From positions 124,001-188,000 of the forward strand of contig JAITLO010000018.1 of the NCBI GenBank assembly GCA_031277855.1: a DNA stretch of 64,000 bases, read 5' to 3'. Both the position numbers and the translations under genes were made by a program. The notes below the pieces were generated by a model. It did no database searches. It was given only the letters and a program-made list of their open reading frames with translations, and was not told the DNA's origin. This document shows, piece after piece, positions 41,186 through 48,659 of the stretch (the stretch's first letter is position 1; every line of letters starts with the position of its first letter). The DNA is from Acidovorax sp. Lineage in GTDB: Bacteria; Pseudomonadota; Gammaproteobacteria; Burkholderiales; Burkholderiaceae_C.

Positions 41186-41523
41186 GCTGCAGCACCCCCG
41201 ATGACGATGGACTGCTGCACGCTGGTGGATTGCTTGCGGTCCTGGCGCTCAATCTGCATGAGCACCCGGCCGCTGGCGTCAAAGGACAGCACGGCGCGGC
41301 GCAGGCGGGTGCGGGGTTCGTATTTCATGATGGCCTGGGCCGTTGCCGCCTGCAGCCGCAGGATGTTGGCGGGCGTCATGGGCTGGTCTATCAGCGCAGG
41401 AATGAAACTGCCGTAACGGCGGCGCATGAGGCGCGAGCCGATAGGGGTGGTGAGGATGTCGGCAATCGACTGGCTGATGTGCTCGGTGTAGCCGATGCAG
41501 CGCCCGGTGTTGGCGTTCATCAT
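41182..41523 (-). CDS. W: Baseplate wedge protein W
   Basis: A 113-residue lysozyme-like wedge protein of the gp25/gpW family. It shows HISQSIADILTTPIGSRLMR, RRYGSFIPALIDQPMTPAN and a C-terminal beta part (GRVLMQIERQDRKQS). It overlaps V by 4 bases and J by 4 bases. Confidence 0.95.
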   Translation of the reverse strand: MMNANTGRCIGYTEHISQSIADILTTPIGSRLMRRRYGSFIPALIDQPMTPANILRLQAATAQAIMKYEPRTRLRRAVLSFDASGRVLMQIERQDRKQSTSVQQSIVIGGAAA

Positions 41524-42194
41524 TCCGCGCCCCCAATCGGGCCGCCCGAGTTGCCACTGCCTGGCTGAACACCGCCGTGGGGGTGGCGCACCAGGCTAAC
41601 CCCTGCCGCCACCACGTCATCGCTGACACGCAACAGGCCGGTGATTTCTGCGGAGCTTTTAGCGCCCTCGGCTACACCGCTGCCCAGCATGCCGCCCTGG
41701 TAGACCAGCGAACCCTTGACGAGGCAGTGCCCCGTCATGGTGACTTGCGGTGTGTCGATAGTGACGCTGCCAGGCACGACCAGCGTGGCAGTGCCGCCGC
41801 CCGGCAAGGTGGCCTCCAGCGTGTGGGCGCCGTGGTCGTATTCCACCAAGGCGCCATCGGGGTAGCGGGTGATTGTTTTGTTGGGGTCGTTGCTGGGGGC
41901 TTGCGCACCGCTGCTGTTGAGCCCGACCAGCACCACGGCGGCGGCCAGGTCGCCACTGGGCGATAGCACGGTGGCTTGCTCGCCCACGGTGGGCGGGTTC
42001 CATGTGGTGGTGCCGCCGGCGCGGCATTCATGGTAGGGGCGCCAGTCGGTGGTGAGTTCACCGATGGCAACGCGGACCAGGGCGGGCTTGCCAGGGCCGC
42101 CATGGTCTACGGATTCGATAGTGCCCACGCGCACGACGTTGTGCAGCAGGCGCTGCAGCTCTGAAATTGCTTGGATAGGGTCAGCCGAGGACAT
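41520..42194 (-). CDS. V: Baseplate spike protein V
   Basis: A 224-residue gpV-family spike that pierces the outer membrane. The OB-fold part has VRVGTIESVDHGGPGKPALV and WNPPTVGEQATVLSPSGDL. A beta-helical repeat region follows, and the end has VRHPHGGVQPGSGNSGGPIG, the iron-binding HxH-type tip region. The start at 42194 (MSSADPIQAISELQ) matches the family; ATG 42215 would add 7 residues. Confidence 0.92.
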   Translation of the reverse strand: MSSADPIQAISELQRLLHNVVRVGTIESVDHGGPGKPALVRVAIGELTTDWRPYHECRAGGTTTWNPPTVGEQATVLSPSGDLAAAVVLVGLNSSGAQAPSNDPNKTITRYPDGALVEYDHGAHTLEATLPGGGTATLVVPGSVTIDTPQVTMTGHCLVKGSLVYQGGMLGSGVAEGAKSSAEITGLLRVSDDVVAAGVSLVRHPHGGVQPGSGNSGGPIGGAE

Positions 42195-42240
42195 GGCCCA
42201 ACTTTGCAAGTCCATGGCTTGGATGGCGAGCAGACCCCGT

Positions 42241-42258
42241 TGTGTCTGCCGCAGGCAC
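42241..42258 (-). promoter_or_regulatory. Possible Ogr-type late promoter box before V
   Basis: On the minus strand GTG-N12-ACA, with the core CCTGCGGCAG, in the 57-base region before the V start. It is close to the TGT-N12-ACA activator box and at the place where P2 has its V promoter. Confidence 0.4.
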
Positions 42259-42272
42259 GCTATGGGTGCAGA

Positions 42273-42740
42273 TCAGCCGGGCATGGTGTGGCGAAGGATG
42301 ATTTTTTCCACTGCCTGCATGTCGGCTGTGGTGTAGCCCAGCAGCTCACGCCGCGCATAGCGCACCACGGGGCTGCGGGCCATGTTGCGGTCTACCTTTG
42401 CACGCAGGCCGTACTGATGGACTGCGGCCACATTGGCAACGCTGGGGCGAATGCCCACCATGGCCATGTCGCTGGTGGCACGCCGTTGCATGTAGCGCGC
42501 TTTGCGCAGGCCGGCAAACATGCCCCGGCGAATAGCGCCGCTGCGCTTGGCCAACTGCTCACGCGGGCGGCGTGGCTCATAGGGCGAGCCGTCAGGGTTG
42601 CGCTGGGACGCAATGCGGGCAGCCTGGCTGGTGCGCAGGTATTTGGCAACCTCTTGCAGGGCGGCCCTGCGGCTGGCCTGGGCCAGGCTCTGCAGCAGCG
42701 GGGTGGCCCAGGTGGCCAGATCGTCCAGGGTGTCGGCCAT
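42273..42740 (-). CDS. S: Virion morphogenesis/tail completion protein S
   Basis: A 155-residue gpS-family protein. Recognisable parts are RTSQAARIASQRNPDGSPYE, RPREQLAKRSGAIRRGMFAG, RPSVANVAAVHQYGLRAKVD and ARRELLGYTTADMQ. It completes the tail before head joining. The start abuts the R stop. Confidence 0.93.
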   Translation of the reverse strand: MADTLDDLATWATPLLQSLAQASRRAALQEVAKYLRTSQAARIASQRNPDGSPYEPRRPREQLAKRSGAIRRGMFAGLRKARYMQRRATSDMAMVGIRPSVANVAAVHQYGLRAKVDRNMARSPVVRYARRELLGYTTADMQAVEKIILRHTMPG

Positions 42741-43241
42741 TTACTGGATGCCCTGTGTGAGGTGCCACTCTGCGCCGATTTTGTCGCCGAGGTAGAGGGT
42801 GTAGTCCCCTTGGGCATAGGGTAGCGGGTGCAGCACTTCCCCCTTGTGGGTGGCGGTCAGGCGCGTGCGGCCGTTGCCGTCCTTGTCTTCATTGACGACC
42901 ACCATTTCGGTGAGGTCCAGCTCTACCACCACGTCCATTTTGTCGTTGGCCAGGGGCTCGGCCTCAAAGCGCACGCCCTTGGCTGCGGATTCCTTGTTTT
43001 GCAGCAGGTCTGGTTGGTAGAGGTTGAGCCAGGCCATCAGCGGCACGGCCAGCAGGTCCAGGCTGCCAGCAAAGTCCAGTAGCACCAGGCGCAAGGTAAA
43101 ACGGTACTCAAAGGACAGGCTGCCGCCGCTGCGGCCGACCATGCGGCCCGACTCCACAAACACTTTGAGCTGCTGGGGGTCTGCGTGCAGCGCTGGGATG
43201 GCGCCGCGCAGATAGGTGCGCAGGGAGTCCAGCTTATTCAT
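42741..43241 (-). CDS. R: Tail completion protein R
   Basis: A 166-residue gpR-family protein: MNKLDSLRTYLRGAIPALHA, FRFTL-like YRFTLRLVLLDFAG, then VPLMAWLNLYQPDLL. It ends in AEWHLTQGIQ. It works with S on the head-proximal end of the tail. It starts within the end of Rz1 and Rz. Confidence 0.93.
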   Translation of the reverse strand: MNKLDSLRTYLRGAIPALHADPQQLKVFVESGRMVGRSGGSLSFEYRFTLRLVLLDFAGSLDLLAVPLMAWLNLYQPDLLQNKESAAKGVRFEAEPLANDKMDVVVELDLTEMVVVNEDKDGNGRTRLTATHKGEVLHPLPYAQGDYTLYLGDKIGAEWHLTQGIQ

Positions 43242-43518
43242 GGGACTGGGTGGCGGCCGGCGCCATTGGTTGCGGCTTGGACGGCGTTGTAGCGGTCGAT
43301 GCAGCTGTTGAGGTCGCGGATGGCGTCGTCACCATCGGCGGTGATGCGGAGAAGCGCGTCAGCATCCGCTGGGTCAAGTTGGGCGTGCGTTTGGCCAGAC
43401 CCAGGGGCGGCACTGTCGGCGCTGGCGGCGGGCTGTACTGCGGGGACGGTGCGGACGTGCAGGCGGATAGTGCCGCTGCGCAGATCAGCGCCAAGGCGGT
43501 CAATGGCTTGCTGTGCAT
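43234..43518 (-). CDS. Rz1-like outer-membrane spanin nested in Rz
   Basis: 94 residues read in another frame wholly over the Rz gene's second half. It has a lipoprotein signal with lipobox LSAC (LALICAAALSACTSAPSP) followed by the proline-rich SPQYSPPPAPTVPPLG, the usual Rz1 look. It is longer than most Rz1 proteins. It would pair with Rz to fuse the membranes in the last lysis step. Confidence 0.8.
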   Translation of the reverse strand: MHSKPLTALALICAAALSACTSAPSPQYSPPPAPTVPPLGLAKRTPNLTQRMLTRFSASPPMVTTPSATSTAASTATTPSKPQPMAPAATQSHE

Positions 43519-43747
43519 GGGTTTGCTCCTGTTGGTGCTGCTCGATGAACTGGCCCAGCACGCCGGCCAATTGGCCGCTTTCGCGGATGCTGCGGGCCAG
43601 TTGACCCATGGCATCGCTTTGCTGCTGGGCCTGGGCGGTCAGCCGGCCGCGCTGCTCGGCGCGCTGGTCTACCCCGTAGAGGGCCGCCAGCACCACCAGG
43701 GGCAGGGTCAGGCGGGCCAGCAAAGAGAGGACGGCGGCGGCGTTCAT
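43238..43747 (-). CDS. Rz-like inner-membrane spanin
   Basis: 169 residues. An N-terminal membrane anchor (VLSLLARLTLPLVVLAALYG) is followed by a long periplasmic helix rich in Gln and Glu (AEQRGRLTAQAQQQSDAMGQ and SGQLAGVLGQFIEQHQQEQT). This is the i-spanin layout. Its start overlaps the lysozyme stop by 4 bases, and Rz1 is nested inside. Confidence 0.85.
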   Translation of the reverse strand: MNAAAVLSLLARLTLPLVVLAALYGVDQRAEQRGRLTAQAQQQSDAMGQLARSIRESGQLAGVLGQFIEQHQQEQTHAQQAIDRLGADLRSGTIRLHVRTVPAVQPAASADSAAPGSGQTHAQLDPADADALLRITADGDDAIRDLNSCIDRYNAVQAATNGAGRHPVP

Positions 43748-44319
43748 GCGGGCAGAAAGTTTTTGCCGCCCAGGATTTCACCCAGGGCGCGGTTGAGCTG
43801 CCAGCCGTATTGAAAGCGTTCATCCTTGGGGCGGCGCTCTGCCAGTTCCAGCAGGTAGTTGGACTGCTGGGCGGCCACCATGCCGAACAGTACGCCGGCG
43901 CCTTCGCGCCCGCGCTTGGCCAGGAAGCTGCGCAGGGCCGCCAGGGTGAGGGTGCCGATGCGGCCGTCTACCACCACGTCGGGGTAGTCGGCTTGTTCGC
44001 GGTTGAGCACATTCAGCACGCGTTGCAGGTGTTTGGATGCCGTGGATTGCCCAGCGAGCACGCCGAAGTCCAGCAGGCTTGGTGCCAGGGCGGGATAGAT
44101 TTCATTGACCCGGTGGAAACCGGGCTCCACCCAGTAGCGGCGCAGGTAGATGTTTTGGGCCGTGCTGTGCGGCAGCTCGCGCATGGCGCCGGTGTAACCG
44201 TAGGCGCGGGCGGTGGCCAGGGTGATGCCGTATTTGGTTTCACCGCCCGAGTCTTTGGGGTCGTAGACGTAGCCGCCTTCGCGCTCGATCAGGTCATTGA
44301 TGTAGTCCGTAGCGCTCAC
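43744..44319 (-). CDS. Phage endolysin, glycoside hydrolase 108 type
   Basis: A 191-residue muramidase. The N-terminus DYINDLIEREGGYVYDPKDS carries the EGGY motif with the catalytic Glu, then GGETKYGITLATARAYGYTG. The C-terminal part has a peptidoglycan-binding-like helix bundle (VVDGRIGTLTLAALRSF). The start is GTG 44319, overlapping the holin stop (GTGA). The longer frame to 44478 lies over the holin and is rejected. It corresponds to P2 K. Confidence 0.92.
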   Translation of the reverse strand: MSATDYINDLIEREGGYVYDPKDSGGETKYGITLATARAYGYTGAMRELPHSTAQNIYLRRYWVEPGFHRVNEIYPALAPSLLDFGVLAGQSTASKHLQRVLNVLNREQADYPDVVVDGRIGTLTLAALRSFLAKRGREGAGVLFGMVAAQQSNYLLELAERRPKDERFQYGWQLNRALGEILGGKNFLPA

Positions 44320-44795
44320 AGCTGGCCCCCTGCGTTTTCGCTTTTGCCGGCGGATGGGCGGCGCAGGGCGCCCACATCGTCGCGCAAGTCTTGGGCGATT
44401 TCGGTGATGGTTTTGCCCTCGCTGCGTTTGAGCCAAAGGAAGACGGCCGCCACGATCCACGGGCCAGGGATGGAGCACACAACCATCACGCAGCCGGTGA
44501 TGACAAAAAATCCCGCAATGCCAGGCATACCGGCCACCATGGCCAGCCGCACCCCGGCCTCGAAGACTCCAGGCCAGTGAAGCATGAGCATCACCAAGGT
44601 GGGAATGCCCAGCACAAAGCCGCTGACCAGGCAGGCCAGCACGCGGTTGAGCAGGTCGCCACGCGGGTCAGCGGTGCGCAGCGGCACAAAGCGCAGGCCC
44701 AGCCAGAAGGCAAGCAGGCTGGCCACGACGGGCAGGGAGAGCAGGGCGAGTTTGTAGCCGGCGAAGGTGCCAGCGGCGGAAGTGGGATCAGACAT
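44316..44795 (-). CDS. Putative holin
   Basis: 159 residues with about four hydrophobic helices: ALLSLPVVASLLAFWLGLRF, VLACLVSGFVLGIPTLVMLM, VAGMPGIAGFFVITGCVMVV and PGPWIVAAVFLWL. The tail is charged and cytoplasmic. Position between X and the endolysin gene, and the 4-base overlap with the latter, make it the holin. It starts at ATG 44795; the in-frame extension to 44948 is not protein-like. Confidence 0.8.
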   Translation of the reverse strand: MSDPTSAAGTFAGYKLALLSLPVVASLLAFWLGLRFVPLRTADPRGDLLNRVLACLVSGFVLGIPTLVMLMLHWPGVFEAGVRLAMVAGMPGIAGFFVITGCVMVVCSIPGPWIVAAVFLWLKRSEGKTITEIAQDLRDDVGALRRPSAGKSENAGGQL

Positions 44796-44829
44796 GGTGG
44801 AGCAAGGCCTACAGAGAAAGGTGAAAGGG

Positions 44830-45042
44830 TCAGTCCCAAAGGGAGACGGTTTTGCTGGCGGCGGCAGCGGTGGGCTTGTCTGGCAACAGCACGCGCTGGC
44901 CCAGCGGGAGCGTGGGCCCCAGTGCTGCCAGGCCGGGATTGAGGGCATAGGTGGCTTCGGTCACGCCGGCCGTGATGCCAAGGTGCCGCAGGCACAGCTG
45001 GTCTACGGTGTCGCCTTGCTGTGCGCGCACGGTGATGGGCAT
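44830..45042 (-). CDS. X: Tail protein X
   Basis: A 70-residue LysM-like protein: RAQQGDTVDQLCLRHLG, then TEATYALNPGLAALGPTLPL and GQRVLLPD. It matches the gpX family, which links tail parts in P2. It starts two bases after the L stop. Confidence 0.93.
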   Translation of the reverse strand: MPITVRAQQGDTVDQLCLRHLGITAGVTEATYALNPGLAALGPTLPLGQRVLLPDKPTAAAASKTVSLWD

Positions 45043-45044
45043 GG

Positions 45045-45524
45045 CTAGATCAGCTCCGAAGTCATGCGCGGCACGCCCAGGATGTCGCGCACGGCATACA
45101 GACCGTCGCGCCGGTATTCCTCGGCCTGGGTGCGGCGGCTTTCTTCGCCACGCTCGGCGCGGCCTGTGGCGTCGTCAGCGGCGTAGCGCTCGGTGATGTT
45201 GGCTTTGGCGTAGGCATAGACCGCACGCTGAAACCGCAGCACTTGCACGCTGGTGCCGTTGATGGCCATGGCCGGCACGGCGGCCAGGCTGTCAGCACCT
45301 GCGGCCTGGTGCGCTGTGGCCCATTCGGTCAGTTGGTCAATGACGGTGGCCAGGGCTTCGGTGGTGGCGTGTTCCAGGCGCTGGACCGTGACCGAGCTAT
45401 CAATTGCCACGGCAATGCGCAGGGCTGTCAGGTCGATAACGGGCCAGAAAGCCCCTGCTGCCAGCTGGCCCTGTGGGGCTGGCTGGCCTGGTGGGTCGGA
45501 AACGATGATGGGCGGCGTGAGCAT
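45045..45524 (-). CDS. L: Head completion protein L
   Basis: A 159-residue gpL-family protein that finishes the head after packaging. It has FWPVIDLTALRIAVAIDSSV, EHATTEALATVIDQLTEWAT, LRFQRAVYAYAKANITERYA and ESRRTQAEEYRRDGLYAVRD. The gap to M (45525-45627) holds nothing recognisable beyond GC-rich sequence. Confidence 0.94.
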   Translation of the reverse strand: MLTPPIIVSDPPGQPAPQGQLAAGAFWPVIDLTALRIAVAIDSSVTVQRLEHATTEALATVIDQLTEWATAHQAAGADSLAAVPAMAINGTSVQVLRFQRAVYAYAKANITERYAADDATGRAERGEESRRTQAEEYRRDGLYAVRDILGVPRMTSELI

Positions 45525-45627
45525 GGTGTGGCTTGCAGTGGTGGGCGGTGGTCGCAGGGCGTTGCGTGGAGGCCGAAGCCTTCGCGTGGCCCTGCGAGCC
45601 GCCCGGCACTGGGGGTGCTTGGTGGTG

Positions 45628-46536
45628 TCAGGTCTTGGCGGCGCGGGGTTTGACTGCTGCCGGGCGGGCTGCAGGCTTGCTGCGGCTGGCGGCTGTGGTG
45701 GTTGCCGCCGTGGCGCGCTTGGCTGGTGCGGCCGCTGCGGTGGCAGCGGGCGCCTGCTCGGCGGGCTGCTCTGCAGCCTTGGCCTGGGCTGCCATGGCGC
45801 GCTGCTTGCGTTCTATGCGCTCAATGTCTTTTTTCACACCGGACTGGGCGTCAAGGTGCAGGGCTTGCACCAGCAGGGCCAACACGTCGCCCAAGGATTC
45901 GGGTGTCAAATCATCCAGCTTGGGTTCTTCGGCGGTCTGGACTTTGCCCAGCATGGCGTAGGCGGTGGCCTTGAACAGCTTGGCGCGGGCCTGGTCCGGG
46001 GCATCCAGCCCTTGCGTGAGGCCGGCCACGGCGGTCAGCTGTTCGGCGGGGTGGGTGGCGTCGGCCACCAGGGCGGACAGGCCTTGGTCGTCGGTGCCTG
46101 GGCGCAGTGGCTGCCACTGGCCGCGCAGGTAGGCGTCTGAAAATTCATCCAGCAGCAGGGCGGCGGTGCCGCGCTGGTATTGGTCAGGCAGCGGCAGCTT
46201 GTGCTGCAGCGCGTAGGCCGCCATGCGCAGGGCCAGGCCGTAGGCGCCGGCGTCGATGGCCCAGACCATGGTGGTGGTGAACACATCATCCCGCCCGCCC
46301 TGGCCCTTGGTGATGGCGCCCTCAATCCAGGGCAGGTATTCGGGCAGCAGCTGTGCCTTGGCCTGGCGCTTGAGCTGGACGGATTCCAGTTTTTTGAGGG
46401 TGCGCTTGTCGGTGGCCAGCTTGGCCAGCATGAGTTCGTATTCGCTGCCCTGCAGTTCGATACCAAAGGGGCTGGCCGCCTGGGCCTTTTCGGCCATCAC
46501 GCGGGCGCGGTGACGCTGGGCGGGGGTGAGTGCCAT
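45628..46536 (-). CDS. M: Terminase small subunit M
   Basis: A 302-residue gpM-family endonuclease subunit that cuts cos and starts packaging with P. It begins MALTPAQRHRARVMAEKAQA. The family core is YLPWIEGAITKGQGGRDDVF, then TMVWAIDAGAYGLALRMAAY. It ends in about 60 residues of Ala/Lys/Pro/Thr low complexity. The ATG at 46536 is preferred over an alternative start at 46581. Confidence 0.93.
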   Translation of the reverse strand: MALTPAQRHRARVMAEKAQAASPFGIELQGSEYELMLAKLATDKRTLKKLESVQLKRQAKAQLLPEYLPWIEGAITKGQGGRDDVFTTTMVWAIDAGAYGLALRMAAYALQHKLPLPDQYQRGTAALLLDEFSDAYLRGQWQPLRPGTDDQGLSALVADATHPAEQLTAVAGLTQGLDAPDQARAKLFKATAYAMLGKVQTAEEPKLDDLTPESLGDVLALLVQALHLDAQSGVKKDIERIERKQRAMAAQAKAAEQPAEQAPAATAAAAPAKRATAATTTAASRSKPAARPAAVKPRAAKT

Positions 46537-46602
46537 GGTCGTTTCCGGGTGTAGGTAGATAGGGCGGGCCGCCAGCCACAAGGCCGCGGCGGCCCGTGCG
46601 GC

Positions 46603-47622
46603 TTAGGCGTCGGTCAGCTCGATGTTTTCGAGCAGCACGGCCAGGCCCAGGTCTTCGACCACGTAGTCGTCGTTGCTGGACTGGTAGTCCTCCACGCGGT
46701 TGCGCTTGGGGTTCTCCACGATGTGGCGGCGGCGGCCACCGCGCTGCCAGTAGATGGACAGGTTGTCGAATGTGGTGATGAGCATGGCGTTCTCGGGGAA
46801 GAACGGCACTTGCACGGCCTGCAGACCACCCACGCGCTTTTGGCTGATGACAATGTCGGCCGCCAGGGTTTCAGTGGGTGCCTGGGAGGTGTTGACCAGC
46901 GGGAAGTACTTGTCATGCAGCAGCTTGCTACCCAGGATGCAGACCAGATTCGGGTTGTTGCGGTGCCAGGGGTCCAGCAGCTCGCGGGCATCGAATACGG
47001 CCGCGTCGATGTTCTTGTAGTCGACGCCTGCAGCTGCGCCGATCAGCAGCTTTCCTCCGCCCACGCCTTTACCCAGAACGCGTTCGGGCGCCTCTTCGCG
47101 CATCTTTTGCAGCCAGCCCTTGTTCACGTCTTGCAGCAGCGGGTTGGCCACGATGTCGGTGTCTGCAGCGATGGATGTGCCGTTGAAGCCAATGCACATG
47201 CGGTCCAGCGCCTGGCGCTCCACCAGCATTTTTGCAACGCGGATTTGGAAGTCCGGGAATTTGGCCCAGGCATCGATCTTGGCGTAGTTCAGGTGGGTGT
47301 CGTAGTCGGTCTGGTGGCAGTGATAGCCACGTTCTGCCAGGCTGGTGAGGTCACGGGTCTGACGATCCTTGGCGGTGGTGTTGGTGCGGCTGGCAATGGG
47401 GCCGGAGAGGGACAGACCCAGCTTGGCGCCTTGCAGTTCATCCACGGGTGTGACGTTGATCTTGCCCAGGAAGGCGCTGGACTCCTGCATGGCGGTTTCC
47501 AGCTTCTGCTGGACGCTGGGCTCCACAGAAAAGGTTTTGGTCACGTCTGCGGCGTTGATGCCGGAGAGCAGGGCCACGCGGGCCAGATATTGGTTGTAAA
47601 CCTGGCGGCTTTCGTTGCGCAT
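46603..47622 (-). CDS. N: Major capsid protein N
   Basis: A 339-residue gpN-family capsid protein: MRNESRQVYNQYLARVALL, ESSAFLGKINVTPVDELQGA, YHCHQTDYDTHLNYAKIDAW, NKGWLQKMREEAPERVLGKG and VEDYQSSNDDYVVEDLG. The N-terminus is probably cut by the protease in O, as in P2. Confidence 0.96.
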   Translation of the reverse strand: MRNESRQVYNQYLARVALLSGINAADVTKTFSVEPSVQQKLETAMQESSAFLGKINVTPVDELQGAKLGLSLSGPIASRTNTTAKDRQTRDLTSLAERGYHCHQTDYDTHLNYAKIDAWAKFPDFQIRVAKMLVERQALDRMCIGFNGTSIAADTDIVANPLLQDVNKGWLQKMREEAPERVLGKGVGGGKLLIGAAAGVDYKNIDAAVFDARELLDPWHRNNPNLVCILGSKLLHDKYFPLVNTSQAPTETLAADIVISQKRVGGLQAVQVPFFPENAMLITTFDNLSIYWQRGGRRRHIVENPKRNRVEDYQSSNDDYVVEDLGLAVLLENIELTDA

Positions 47623-47673
47623 GAATGGTTCCTTTGGATTGATGGGGTATGCAGAGGGGAGGGCGTGCGCGGC

Positions 47674-48501
47674 TTAGAAGCTGGCTTGCAGTTGGTCGTC
47701 GCCACCGCTGGCCACGGGGCGGCGGGTGAACTGCTCGGTGTTGTCCAGCTGGCTGTACTGCTGCTGCAGCTTTTCAATGTCGGCACGCAGGGCGGCCACG
47801 TCCTGACCTGCTTTGGAGAGCTGCCCTTCAACCTTTTCTGCGTGGGCGGAAAAGCTGTTGCCCATTTCTTGCATGGAGTCGGCCACGGCCTCGAAACGGG
47901 CATCGTCGGTGCCCGCCTTGCCGGTGAACTTGGCGACGGCCGCCGACAGCGATGCCCTGAACTTGGCCAAGGCGCCGGCGCTTTCGTCGTCTTCAAACTC
48001 CAGGGTGACGGGCTCGGCCACGGTGAACAGGTCATCGGGCTGGTCCTTGCGGGCCTTGAACGGGCTGGCGTCGGGGTTTTGCGCGGCAAAGGCCAGCATT
48101 TCCGTGCCCAGGCTGGCGGGGTTGTCTGTGACGGCCAAGCCAGTGAGGTAAAAACCGCCGGTGTCGCCAAAGTTGGGGCGAATCTCCAGCGAGGAATAGA
48201 GCTTTTGGCGCTTTTTGTTCATCGCCACCAGTTCGTCGGTGGCATCGATCTGGGCATACAGGGCCAGCTTCTTTTTGCCGCCAATTTCCACTTCTTCGGT
48301 TTTGACGGCCAGCACGTCGCCATAGGCGCGGAATTCGCTGCTGGGGCTCATGCCCCGGATGTGCTCGATGTTGATGCGGGCGCCGTAGACCTTCGGGTCG
48401 TAGCTCTGGGCGACTTGCTCCAGCCATTCGCGTTCAATGGCGCGGCCATCAGAGGTGGCGCCTTCGACGGCGACACGGAAAAAGCGGGTTTTCTTGGACA
48501 T
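47674..48501 (-). CDS. O: Capsid scaffolding protein/protease O
   Basis: A 275-residue GPO-family scaffold. The N-terminal half is a serine protease: FFRVAVEGATSDGRAIEREW, NIEHIRGMSPSSEFRAYGDV and LYSSLEIRPNFGDTGGFYLT. The C-terminal half is the helical scaffold, ending DNTEQFTRRPVASGGDDQLQ. The start ATG 48501 gives the usual MSKKTRFFRV opening. It is divergent from P. Confidence 0.95.
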   Translation of the reverse strand: MSKKTRFFRVAVEGATSDGRAIEREWLEQVAQSYDPKVYGARINIEHIRGMSPSSEFRAYGDVLAVKTEEVEIGGKKKLALYAQIDATDELVAMNKKRQKLYSSLEIRPNFGDTGGFYLTGLAVTDNPASLGTEMLAFAAQNPDASPFKARKDQPDDLFTVAEPVTLEFEDDESAGALAKFRASLSAAVAKFTGKAGTDDARFEAVADSMQEMGNSFSAHAEKVEGQLSKAGQDVAALRADIEKLQQQYSQLDNTEQFTRRPVASGGDDQLQASF

Positions 48502-48594
48502 GGTGGCGGTGGTCCTCACGGGGTTGATTGCCGATGTGTCGGTGGTGAGTTCCCATGGTGTCCGCCGTGCGCTCCCATCTCAATTGGTGTGCGT

Positions 48595-48612
48595 TGTGGC
48601 TGCAGTTGGTAC
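48595..48612 (+). promoter_or_regulatory. Possible Ogr-type late promoter box between O and P
   Basis: TGT-N12-TAC with the core GGCTGCAG in the 158-base divergent O/P region. It resembles, imperfectly, the P2 late activator box and lies where P2 has its divergent O and P promoters. Confidence 0.35.
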
Positions 48613-48659
48613 GTTTTTGAGTGCTGGTTGAGGCGTGCGCCGGCGGGAAAACTGCCCAC

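Noticed and set aside
44320..44478. An N-terminal extension of the endolysin to 44478
   Set aside because: The added part is Arg/Pro-rich, lies over the holin gene in another frame, and GTG 44319 is coupled to the holin stop.
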